Of a stretch of 15,063 nt of DNA, positions 1 to 6,387 are shown piece after piece (the stretch's first letter is position 1; every line of letters begins with the position of its first letter). The position numbers and the translations under genes are program-made. Under the pieces are notes generated by a model. That model worked only from the letters and a program-made list of their open reading frames with translations, ran no database searches and was not told where the DNA came from. The DNA lies in NCBI GenBank assembly GCA_030153045.1, contig JASLID010000068.1:1-15063 (forward strand). The letters run 5' to 3'. Source of the stretch: Flavobacterium sp. (GTDB lineage: Bacteria > Bacteroidota > Bacteroidia > Flavobacteriales > Flavobacteriaceae).

Positions 1-662
1 CAGCGAGTAATGTGATGGCTGGACATGAAACCACTTTACCTATTACATTAGATCAGATGATTTATCATGCTTCTGGAGTTGTTCGTGCAGCTGAAAGAGC
101 TTTAATTGTTGTCGATTTACCTTTTGGATCTTACCAATCGGATTCGAAAGAAGCGCTTCGTTCTTCCATTAGAATTATGAAAGAAAGTGGCGGACATGCT
201 GTAAAACTGGAAGGTGGAAGAGAAATAAAAGAAAGTATCAAGAAGATATTAAATGCCGGAATTCCGGTTATGGGACATTTGGGTTTAACACCACAATCCA
301 TTTATAAATTTGGAACCTATACCGTTCGTGCTAAAGAAGATGAGGAAGCTGAGAAATTATTAGAAGATGCACAACTATTGGAAAAATTAGGCTGTTTCGC
401 TCTAGTTTTAGAAAAAATCCCATCGGCTTTAGCGCAAAAAGTGGCTGAAAGCATTTCTATTCCTGTTATTGGAATTGGTGCTGGGAGTGGTGTTGACGGG
501 CAAGTTTTGGTTTTACACGATATGATAGGCATGACACATGAGTTCAGTCCGCGTTTCTTACGTCGTTATATGAATTTATATGAAGACATGACTAAAGCTA
601 TTGGAAATTATGTTTCTGATGTAAAATCTGTTGATTTCCCAAATGCAAATGAGCAATATTAA
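1..662 (+). CDS. panB: 3-methyl-2-oxobutanoate hydroxymethyltransferase, 5'-truncated by the window edge
   Basis: The enzyme transfers a hydroxymethyl group from methylene-THF to 2-oxoisovalerate, giving ketopantoate, the first committed step of pantothenate/CoA synthesis; it is cytosolic. The reading frame is open from the window's left edge (first full codon at base 3), so the GTG/ATG at 12-17 are internal codons, not the start. About 219 residues are visible; the family is usually near 270, so roughly 50 N-terminal residues are missing. Family landmarks seen: SNVMAGHETTLPIT at the left edge, VVDLPFGSY (Asp codon at 114-116, a metal ligand in the family), VKLEGG with the conserved Lys and Glu, LVLEKIP with the probable catalytic Glu, and IGIGAGSGVDGQVLV near 462-506. 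The TAA stop lies three bases before the next ATG, so it is probably co-transcribed with the following acetyltransferase. Identification is secure; the promoter is outside the window. Confidence 0.96.
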   Translation, partial: ASNVMAGHETTLPITLDQMIYHASGVVRAAERALIVVDLPFGSYQSDSKEALRSSIRIMKESGGHAVKLEGGREIKESIKKILNAGIPVMGHLGLTPQSIYKFGTYTVRAKEDEEAEKLLEDAQLLEKLGCFALVLEKIPSALAQKVAESISIPVIGIGAGSGVDGQVLVLHDMIGMTHEFSPRFLRRYMNLYEDMTKAIGNYVSDVKSVDFPNANEQY

Positions 663-665
663 TCT

Positions 666-1160
666 ATGGAGAAACCATTAGAAACAGATCGATTACGCTT
701 AAGAATTTTACAAATTGACGATTATAGTTTTATAAAAACGTTAGTGAATACCGAAGGCTGGATTACATTTATTGGCGACCGAAAAGTGGTTACCGATGAA
801 GATTCTAAAAACTACATTCAAAAAATAATTGACAATAAAAACATCACCTATTGGGTTATTACTCTTAAAGAAAGTAACATTCCTATTGGACTGGTAACTT
901 TCATCAAAAGAGAATATTTAGAGTTCCCAGATTTAGGTTTTGCTTTCCTACCAGAATTTGGCAAGAAAGGTTATGCTTTTGAGGCTGCTAATTGTATTTT
1001 AGAGCAATTAAAACTAGAAGGGAAACATCAAAATATCTTGGCCACTACAATTCCTGAAAATAGCAAGTCAATCGCACTGCTCAAAAAACTAGGATATCAA
1101 TACAAAGAAGAAATCTTCCAAGACAATGAAACGCTTCATGTTTATTTAAAAACAATATAG
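666..1160 (+). CDS. GNAT-family N-acetyltransferase (RimJ/RimL-like)
   Basis: A 164-residue protein with the RimJ/RimL-type acetyltransferase layout. It has an N-terminal LETDRLRLR strand (residues 5-13), a central beta region ending in PIGLVTFIKRE, the acetyl-CoA loop region around LPEFGKKGYAFEAA (95-108), and the late motif PENSKSIALLKKLGY (130-144), in which Asn132 and Ser133 fit motif B. Members acetylate amines on ribosomal proteins, other proteins or small molecules; the substrate cannot be told from the sequence. ATG 666 lies just after the panB stop and no ribosome binding site is evident, as is common in this group. The final base of the TAG stop is the first base of the GTG start of the next gene, suggesting translational coupling. 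It sits between panB and an RluA gene, which I recall as direct neighbours in some relatives, so it may be a later insertion. Confidence 0.85.
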   Translation: MEKPLETDRLRLRILQIDDYSFIKTLVNTEGWITFIGDRKVVTDEDSKNYIQKIIDNKNITYWVITLKESNIPIGLVTFIKREYLEFPDLGFAFLPEFGKKGYAFEAANCILEQLKLEGKHQNILATTIPENSKSIALLKKLGYQYKEEIFQDNETLHVYLKTI

Positions 1161-1855
1161 TGAGCACAAAAGTAATATCTACTAAAAGTAATCTTCAAGT
1201 TCTACACGAAGACAATCACATTATTGTGGTCAATAAACGTGTAGGCGATATTGTACAAGGTGATAAAACGGGAGATAAACCTTTATCAGAAGTTGTCAAA
1301 GAATACATCAAAGACAAATACAACAAGCCTGGTGACGTTTATCTTGGCGTGGTTCATAGATTAGACAGACCAACTACTGGAATCGTACTTTTTGCGAAAA
1401 CTTCAAAAGCCTTAACCCGATTGAATGATTTATTCAAAAATCGAGAAACACAAAAAACCTATTGGGCTGTGGTGAAAAACAAACCGCCCAAAAGCGAAGA
1501 TAAATTAGTTCATTTTTTAAAACGAAATGAGAAAAACAACACTTCAAAAGCACATATTAAAGAAGTACCCGAAAGTAAAATAGCCAGTTTAGACTATCGA
1601 ATCATCAAAGAACTTAACAATTATTTTGCTTTAGAAATCGATTTACATACTGGAAGACACCATCAAATTAGAGCGCAATTATCGGCTATTGGCTGTCCAA
1701 TAAAAGGAGATTTAAAATACGGTTTCGATCGAAGCAATCCTGACGGTGGTATTCATCTTCATGCCCGGAAGCTAACATTCATACACCCTGTTTCTAAAGA
1801 AAGTATCAAAATTATTGCTCCAGTTCCAGATGATGTGATTTGGAAAGCAATTTAA
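1160..1855 (+). CDS. RluA-family RNA pseudouridine synthase
   Basis: It isomerises uridine to pseudouridine in structured RNA (rRNA or tRNA); the target site is not predictable from sequence. The 231-residue protein consists of the catalytic domain alone, with no N-terminal S4 domain. Seen: LQVLHEDNHIIVVNK (residues 12-26), the signature HRLDRPTTG (66-74) with catalytic Asp69, KTYWAVV, and the RNA-facing motif LHTGRHHQIRAQL (about 162-174), followed by the C-terminal IHLHARKLTFIHP segment. The usual NKP tripeptide after the first strand reads NKR here. The start is GTG at 1160, sharing its G with the preceding TAG stop. No in-frame ATG lies before the conserved LQVLHEDN region, which supports GTG. 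It belongs with the panB-acetyltransferase run; an aldehyde dehydrogenase with its own promoter signal follows after 27 bp. Confidence 0.93.
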   Translation: MSTKVISTKSNLQVLHEDNHIIVVNKRVGDIVQGDKTGDKPLSEVVKEYIKDKYNKPGDVYLGVVHRLDRPTTGIVLFAKTSKALTRLNDLFKNRETQKTYWAVVKNKPPKSEDKLVHFLKRNEKNNTSKAHIKEVPESKIASLDYRIIKELNNYFALEIDLHTGRHHQIRAQLSAIGCPIKGDLKYGFDRSNPDGGIHLHARKLTFIHPVSKESIKIIAPVPDDVIWKAI

Positions 1856-1867
1856 TTTATATCTTTA
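1840..1867 (+). promoter_or_regulatory. Probable promoter for the aldehyde dehydrogenase gene
   Basis: TTG at 1840-1842 (TTTG from 1839) is followed by 17 bp and then TATCTTTA at 1860-1867, a 7/8 match to the Bacteroidota -7 element TAnnTTTG. The -33 element overlaps the end of the pseudouridine synthase gene. Transcription would begin near 1873, about 10 bases before ATG 1883. The call rests on consensus matching only. Confidence 0.5.
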
Positions 1868-1882
1868 GCTAAAAATAGTTGT

Positions 1883-3211
1883 ATGCGAACCATTCCTTCT
1901 GTATCGGAAAGAAAAGAAGTGCTTAAAAAACTTCTGAAGAATGTTATTATTCACGAAGAAGAAATTCTGGAAGCACTGTATAAGGATTTCAAGAAACCTA
2001 AATTTGAAGGTGTTATATCTGAAACTTCATATGTCATTTCAGATTTAAAAAATACCATCAAAAACATTAATTCTTGGACCAAACCCAAAAGAGTTTTCCC
2101 TTCGTTGCTCAATTTTCCATCCTCGGATTATATTTTTAGTGAACCTTTCGGAAAAGTTTTAATCATATCTCCTTGGAATTATCCGTTTCAATTGGCATTA
2201 TCACCGCTTATTGCAGCCATTGCAGCAGGAAACAACGTAACATTAAAACCTTCTGAACTTACGCCTTATACAGCAGCCATCATTTCTAAAATTATCAGAG
2301 AAACTTTTGAAGTAAGACAAGCTGTAGTGGTTACTGGCGATGCCACAATTGCTCAAGATTTATTAAAAAAACGCTGGGATTACATCTTTTTTACCGGTAG
2401 CGTTGGTGTTGGAAAAATAGTTGCCAAGGCAGCAGCAGAAAATTTAACTCCAGTAACATTGGAATTGGGTGGTAAAAATCCATGTATTGTAGATGAAACG
2501 GCCAATTTACCTTTGGCTGCCAAACGAATTGTTTGGGGAAAAATCTTAAATGCTGGTCAAACGTGTATTGCTCCCGATTATATATTGGTTCATTACAGAG
2601 TAAAAAAGAAATTGGTTTCATATCTAATTAAAGAAATTGAGAACGCTTTGGGCGAAAACCCAGAACTCTCGGAAGATTTTGCCAGAATCGTGAATCTTAA
2701 CAATTGGAGAAGACAAATTAGCTTGTTAGAACATCAAAATATTTTATTTGGTGGCGAAAATAATCAAGATAACTTGTACTTGGCCCCTACCTTACTTGAC
2801 GAACCTGATTTAGATAGTTTGGTTATGAAAGATGAAATTTTCGGTCCTATTTTACCCATCAAATCTTATGAAAATAAAGCTGATATTGAAAGAATCGTTT
2901 CTAAATATGAAAAGCCTCTTTCAATGTATTTATTTTCCGAAAACAAGGCCTTTATAAAAGAATTTTTATCGAAATACTCTTTTGGAGGTGGTTGTATAAA
3001 CGATACCATTATTCATTTTTCAAACAAGCGCTTGCCTTTTGGAGGCGTAGGACATTCAGGAATAGGCGCTTATCATGGACGAATGAGTTTTGATACTTTT
3101 TCACACAAAAAAGCCATCGTTAAAAAAGGAAATTGGTTAGACGTACCTTTACGATACGCACCTTATAAAAATAAATTAAACATTATAAAACGAATTTTAA
3201 ACTGGTTTTAA
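1883..3211 (+). CDS. NAD(P)-dependent aldehyde dehydrogenase, class-3-like
   Basis: It oxidises an aldehyde to the carboxylic acid with NAD(P)+. At 442 residues it has the short class-3 (ALDH3) architecture rather than the roughly 490-residue class 1/2 form. Seen: ISPWNYPFQLALSPLIAAI with catalytic Asn99, LKPSE (121-125) of the cofactor site, FTGSVGVGK (170-178), LELGGK (193-198) with general base Glu194, GQTCIAPDY (225-233) with nucleophile Cys228, EIFGPILP, and C-terminal LPFGGVGHSGIGAYHG. The catalytic set is complete. ATG 1883 is the only usable start: the frame reaches the stop of the previous gene ten codons upstream without another start codon. The N-terminus appears somewhat shorter than in many relatives. 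It has its own probable promoter. The substrate is unknown; fatty or aromatic aldehydes are typical for the class. There is no proline-catabolic partner next to it, so I do not call it a P5C dehydrogenase. Confidence 0.92.
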   Translation: MRTIPSVSERKEVLKKLLKNVIIHEEEILEALYKDFKKPKFEGVISETSYVISDLKNTIKNINSWTKPKRVFPSLLNFPSSDYIFSEPFGKVLIISPWNYPFQLALSPLIAAIAAGNNVTLKPSELTPYTAAIISKIIRETFEVRQAVVVTGDATIAQDLLKKRWDYIFFTGSVGVGKIVAKAAAENLTPVTLELGGKNPCIVDETANLPLAAKRIVWGKILNAGQTCIAPDYILVHYRVKKKLVSYLIKEIENALGENPELSEDFARIVNLNNWRRQISLLEHQNILFGGENNQDNLYLAPTLLDEPDLDSLVMKDEIFGPILPIKSYENKADIERIVSKYEKPLSMYLFSENKAFIKEFLSKYSFGGGCINDTIIHFSNKRLPFGGVGHSGIGAYHGRMSFDTFSHKKAIVKKGNWLDVPLRYAPYKNKLNIIKRILNWF

Positions 3212-3228
3212 TACTAAAGAAACACATA

Positions 3229-3960
3229 ATGAGCGAATTTGAATCAAACAAAAAATCATTTGAAATAGGAGAAGTAATTAATGAAGCTTTTGAAATTTAC
3301 AAGAAAACAGCATTAATTGGCGGTTTGGCCTTTATGTTTTTAATGCTTATTTTAATCGTCTTTGCTGTGATGGGAATTGGTTTCTTTACTGATATTGAGA
3401 AATTTCCTGAATTAATGGAAAACTTTGATCCAAATAAACTCTCCGTAAATGGAACTCTAATTTATGTTGGAATTATTACTCTAATTGGAGCATTAACAAG
3501 TCCCTTTATAGCCGGAATGCTTAAAATGGCTCAAGATGCCGATAAGGATCAAGAAGTTACATTTTCTTCCTTATTTTATTATGTAAATAATCCACAATTT
3601 ATTCATATCGTATTTACTACCATATTAGTATCATTGATTTCAGTAGGAATTAATATGGGGTTAAAATTCGTTTTGCCTGGTTTTGCAGGAGAAGCTTTGG
3701 GTTTTATAGTTTCATATGCCCTTTCAGTTTTGACATTTTTAGCAATTCCGCTGGTTATTTTTAATCATTTAAACTCCGTAGAAGCAATAAAAGTTAGTAT
3801 CGACAGGGTTTCAAAACACTTTTGGGTTGTTTTACTATTAATCGTGGTAGCTAGTTTTGTTTCTGCAGTTGGACTAATTGCTTTTTGTTTTGGTTTATTT
3901 TTTACTATCCCTTTTCTTTATGCTGTTCAATACAGTATCTATAAAAAATTAGCTGACTAG
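3229..3960 (+). CDS. Polytopic integral membrane protein of unknown function
   Basis: A 243-residue hydrophobic protein with a charged, soluble N-terminus (residues 1-26) containing FEIGEVINEAFEIYKK. Hydrophobic segments follow at about 30-53, 77-99, 124-146, 153-177 and 197-235; the last is long enough for two passes, so five or six membrane helices. A short N-terminal amphipathic helix followed by multiple helices with buried Gly/Pro resembles the DUF975/YciC-like group and the membrane domain attached to some glycerophosphodiesterases. Proteins of this look are sometimes mislabelled beta-carotene monooxygenase in Flavobacteria. I see no catalytic motif. It starts 17 bp after the aldehyde dehydrogenase stop and so is probably in the same transcript, and it ends one base before the A-tract of a strong terminator. 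Function is unassigned. Confidence 0.8.
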   Translation: MSEFESNKKSFEIGEVINEAFEIYKKTALIGGLAFMFLMLILIVFAVMGIGFFTDIEKFPELMENFDPNKLSVNGTLIYVGIITLIGALTSPFIAGMLKMAQDADKDQEVTFSSLFYYVNNPQFIHIVFTTILVSLISVGINMGLKFVLPGFAGEALGFIVSYALSVLTFLAIPLVIFNHLNSVEAIKVSIDRVSKHFWVVLLLIVVASFVSAVGLIAFCFGLFFTIPFLYAVQYSIYKKLAD

Positions 3961-3963
3961 AAA

Positions 3964-3998
3964 AAACCCATTGGTATTACTTTAACGCCAATGGGTTT
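3964..3998. terminator. Bidirectional intrinsic terminator between convergent genes
   Basis: An 11-bp perfect stem, AAACCCATTGG (3964-3974) with CCAATGGGTTT (3988-3998), encloses a 13-base loop. A-rich sequence lies on the left (3961-3966) and a T-run on the right (4000-4006), so it can end both the plus-strand membrane protein gene and the minus-strand coiled-coil gene whose stop is at 4023. Confidence 0.9.
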
Positions 3999-4022
3999 AT
4001 TTTTTATATTAAAACTGTTTTT

Positions 4023-4898
4023 TTAACGAAGCGCAAATGTTGTTTTTGATGCTAATTCGTTTTTATCAAATACATTCACAAAGTAGTTTCCTTTTTCGAC
4101 ATTGTTCAGAACTAATTCGTTAGAAACTTCTATAGATTCGTTTTTAAATTTTACCGAAGTTTCATAACTATAATTTAAAATCATCTCCCCAAATCTTTTA
4201 GTTTTTCTTGCTCCAACGATGTTGTTTTTGCTATCAATGATCTGAATATAATATTGCTTATCAAACGGATTGCTAATTTTACTGCCGACAACCGTAAACG
4301 AAATTTTCAATACATCAACATTCTTTGCTTTATCGGTTGCTAAAAGTTCTCCTTTACCTGATTGTCTAAAAGGAGTTGTTTTTAAATTGATAACTGATAG
4401 CTTTACTGCTTTTTTGGCACCATATATAGGCTCTTCGTTTATTTCACCTAAAGTTTTTTTGTATTCTTTGGCATTATTTAACACCAAAATAGTGCTGTCT
4501 CTTTGTATTTTAACCAACTCATAATTTAATTTTAATTGTGCTTTTTCTTTGGTAAGTCTGGCAACAATTTCTTTAAGTCTGCTCGCTTCTGTACGGTATT
4601 TAATAACAGTCGCTAAATCAAAGTTTGTGTTATTAATTTCATTCAACAAATTGGTTACTTTTTGTCTTTCTATGATTAACTCTGTTTTAAGGCTTGAATT
4701 TTCAGTAATAGCAATCTCCAGTGAATCTTTAGATCTGCTTAAATCTTTTATTAAAGTTTGCTTTTCGTCATTTAGAGTTTTTTCATTCTTTGAAAAATCA
4801 ACATATACTTTGTACGTATATGCTATGGAACACAATAATGCTATTCCTAATGATATCGTAACCATCTTTAGGACAGAAGTATTTTTAACAGATTTCAT
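4023..4898 (-). CDS. Membrane-anchored coiled-coil protein, paralog A
   Basis: A 291-residue protein I do not recognise by name. One hydrophobic segment at about 11-30 follows a short basic N-terminus and looks like a signal anchor, which would put the rest in the periplasm. Residues about 35-150 are rich in Lys, Glu, Leu and Asn in a heptad-like pattern with repeated DEK/ERQ/KEK clusters, consistent with a long coiled coil. From about 165 the protein becomes beta-rich with DVLKISFTVVG, YYIQIIDSKNNIVG and a closing GNYFVNVFDKNELASKTTFALR-type tail. The same order is found in the next gene upstream in transcription (5382-6260), with many identical positions in the anchor, the first coiled-coil third and the C-terminal domain, so the two are tandem paralogs. 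A Cys23 follows LL and does not fit a lipobox. A structural or envelope-spanning role is possible but unproven. Confidence 0.82.
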   Translation of the reverse strand: MKSVKNTSVLKMVTISLGIALLCSIAYTYKVYVDFSKNEKTLNDEKQTLIKDLSRSKDSLEIAITENSSLKTELIIERQKVTNLLNEINNTNFDLATVIKYRTEASRLKEIVARLTKEKAQLKLNYELVKIQRDSTILVLNNAKEYKKTLGEINEEPIYGAKKAVKLSVINLKTTPFRQSGKGELLATDKAKNVDVLKISFTVVGSKISNPFDKQYYIQIIDSKNNIVGARKTKRFGEMILNYSYETSVKFKNESIEVSNELVLNNVEKGNYFVNVFDKNELASKTTFALR

Positions 4899-5324
4899 AA
4901 TAATTTAATTTTTTGGTTAATTTGGTTACTCAAAATTGGGGCTTTTTATAACTTTTATTAGATTTTTTTTTAGAACTTTAATTAAAATGCCGAATATAAT
5001 GTAAAATGAATTAAGTATTACAAAAAAAGTAGGTAATTTCTTAACAAATTTTAAAATAAAGATGTTAAAAAAAATCTCTTAAATTTTGAATTTATTTAGG
5101 GAGTATTTATAAAAATTAAATTAAGACATAAAAAAAAACACCCCGCTAGAGATGTTTTTACCCAAGTCAATAATCATGTAAAAAAATTACAATATTTTGA
5201 TTGACAATATCTTTAATGATTACAATATTAAATTTAATTCTTTTATAACACATCACATAATAAAAACGATGAAATAGAACAATAATCGGTTAAGGGTATA
5301 AAAAACAAGTGTTTTAAGACTAAT
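4899..5324. other. Long, very AT-rich gap between the two paralogs
   Basis: This 426-bp stretch has no convincing ORF on either strand. It presumably contains the promoter of paralog A (transcribed leftward), but I cannot fix it. CAAAATTG at 4931-4938 reads CAATTTTG on the minus strand, a near match to the -7 element, without a clear -33 partner. Further in are a degenerate hairpin (5134-5159), three copies of ACAATAT at 5189, 5204 and 5222, and a 6-bp inverted repeat GTCAAT/ATTGAC (5166-5171 and 5200-5205). The low complexity may make some of these coincidental. Confidence 0.6.
5134..5159. terminator. Weak orphan terminator-like hairpin
   Basis: AAAAACA (5134-5140) pairs with TGTTTTT (5153-5159) around a CCCC...GAGA interior that pairs poorly. 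A-runs on the left and T-runs on the right give it a bidirectional terminator look, but it lies about 230 bp from the nearest coding end. It may be a decayed terminator or the end of a small untranslated RNA. Confidence 0.3.
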
Positions 5325-5369
5325 TTTAAATAAAAAAGGCCTCGTAATGCGAGGCCTTTTTTATTTAAA
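5325..5369. terminator. Strong intrinsic terminator of paralog B
   Basis: A perfect 20-bp stem (5325-5344 paired with 5350-5369) has a five-base loop TAATG. Its GC core is GGCCTCG/CGAGGCC, flanked by A6 on the left and T6 on the right. On the minus strand it follows the stop of the gene at 5382 by about 12 bases and ends in a U-run, so it is the terminator of that gene. The symmetry would let it stop plus-strand transcription too. Confidence 0.92.
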
Positions 5370-5381
5370 TCTTAACTACAA

Positions 5382-6260
5382 TTACTTCAAAGTGAAATTA
5401 GTTTTAGAAACCAATTCAGCTTTATCAAAAATATTAATAAAATAAGAACCTTCTTGAATGTTACTAACTGGTAAGTCTTTTTCAACTTTAACCGTTTTGT
5501 TTTCATACTTAACAGTCGATATAAAACTGTAAGTTAAAGTCTTTTCTCCAAAGTTTTCAATTTTCTTATCACCTAAAACATTGCCTTTGCTATCAATTAC
5601 CTGCACATAGTATAATTTATCTCCTGATTTTGCTACTTGATTTTCAGCAATCATGAAACTAATTTTTAATATATCGGCTCTACTTGCTTTATCCGTTTCA
5701 ACTTGTTTGCCTGAGCTTTTTTGTTTTGCAGCAGAAGCTTGTAAATTTAATACAGTAAGTTTAGATGCTCTTTCAACTGTTTTAGCTAAATTATCGTTTT
5801 GAGATAATAAAGTATCATTAGCTTTTCTTGCATCCTTAAGCACTACATTAGTACTATCGATTCTTGTTGCTAATAATTGATTTTCTTTTTTAAGAACATC
5901 GACTTGTTTCATCAAGTTAGCAACGCTACCTCTAAGTTTATTAGCTTCAACTTTATATTTAGCCATGGATGCAGCATCCCCTTTTGACTTTTCAACATCA
6001 GCCATTAATTGCTGAATTTTATCTCTTTCGGCAATTAATTCATCAGATAAAGTTGTGTTTGATGATATTGCAGCATTTAAAGAATCGTTTGCAGCAGCTA
6101 AATCTTTTAATACTGAGTCTTTTTCACTCATTAAAACTTGTTTAACACCTTCAGAATCACTAGTTAGCTTATACATGTACGCTAAACTTCCTAATAATAA
6201 TAATGCTAAAATTACGATTATTGCTTTTAATCCTGAGTTATTACTCTTTTTGTTTTCCAT
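5382..6260 (-). CDS. Membrane-anchored coiled-coil protein, paralog B
   Basis: A 292-residue protein of unknown function and the better-preserved partner of the gene at 4023-4898. The N-terminus is short, polar and basic (1-10), followed by one hydrophobic helix at about 11-31 and then a coiled coil over about 35-150 with regular Leu/Ala heptads (EKDSVLKDLAAANDSLNAAI, ELIAERDKIQQLM). A low-complexity Ala/Lys/Gln/Ser linker lies near 173-187. The C-terminal beta-rich domain has ADILKISFMIAE, YYVQVIDSKGNVLG, TLTYSFISTVKYE and a final EGSYFINIFDKAELVSKTNF. The anchor-coil-beta-domain order suggests a periplasmic rod with a terminal binding or assembly domain; this is inference from shape. It is transcribed alone: a strong terminator lies just past its stop and the divergent arginase-family gene lies upstream. 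The start ATG at 6260 immediately precedes the polar segment and is well placed. Confidence 0.85.
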   Translation of the reverse strand: MENKKSNNSGLKAIIVILALLLLGSLAYMYKLTSDSEGVKQVLMSEKDSVLKDLAAANDSLNAAISSNTTLSDELIAERDKIQQLMADVEKSKGDAASMAKYKVEANKLRGSVANLMKQVDVLKKENQLLATRIDSTNVVLKDARKANDTLLSQNDNLAKTVERASKLTVLNLQASAAKQKSSGKQVETDKASRADILKISFMIAENQVAKSGDKLYYVQVIDSKGNVLGDKKIENFGEKTLTYSFISTVKYENKTVKVEKDLPVSNIQEGSYFINIFDKAELVSKTNFTLK

Positions 6261-6358
6261 TTCTTTGAATTTTGATTAAGTTTTTTTTTCTGGTCTACTA
6301 ATTTAATTTTTTATTTGTGACTTTTGCAAACTAATAACGAAAGTTTATATAAAAATAG

Positions 6359-6366
6359 TATTTTTG
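6359..6366 (+). promoter_or_regulatory. Candidate -7 element for the arginase-family gene
   Basis: TATTTTTG is an exact fit to TAnnTTTG and lies 21 bases before ATG 6388, which would give a leader of about 16 bases. I do not see a TTG at the expected -33 distance, and the region is AT-rich, so the call is moderate. Confidence 0.4.
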
Positions 6367-6387
6367 GTTATACATATAAATTAATTA

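Noticed and set aside
12..17. GTG or ATG at the left edge as the panB start
   Set aside because: The frame continues upstream with conserved panB residues (ASNV) and the family needs about 50 more N-terminal residues.
1883..3211. Aldehyde dehydrogenase as the P5C dehydrogenase partner of proline dehydrogenase
   Set aside because: Its short class-3-like form differs from P5C dehydrogenases, and it lies about 8 kb away in a different transcription unit.
4023..4898. Lipoprotein reading of paralog A from Cys23
   Set aside because: Leu at the -1 position does not fit a lipobox, and paralog B has Gly at the equivalent site, so a simple membrane anchor is more likely.
4549..4908. 119-residue plus-strand ORF antisense to paralog A, with hydrophobic stretches
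   Set aside because: It mirrors the coiled-coil gene, whose reading frame is supported by a paralog. The hydrophobicity is what antisense of Lys/Glu-rich DNA produces, and no promoter is evident.
5187..5229. Three ACAATAT copies as a CRISPR-like or operator array
   Set aside because: The units are only 7 bp, spacing is irregular (15 and 18) and the region is extremely AT-rich, so chance is likely; they are mentioned only as part of the gap.
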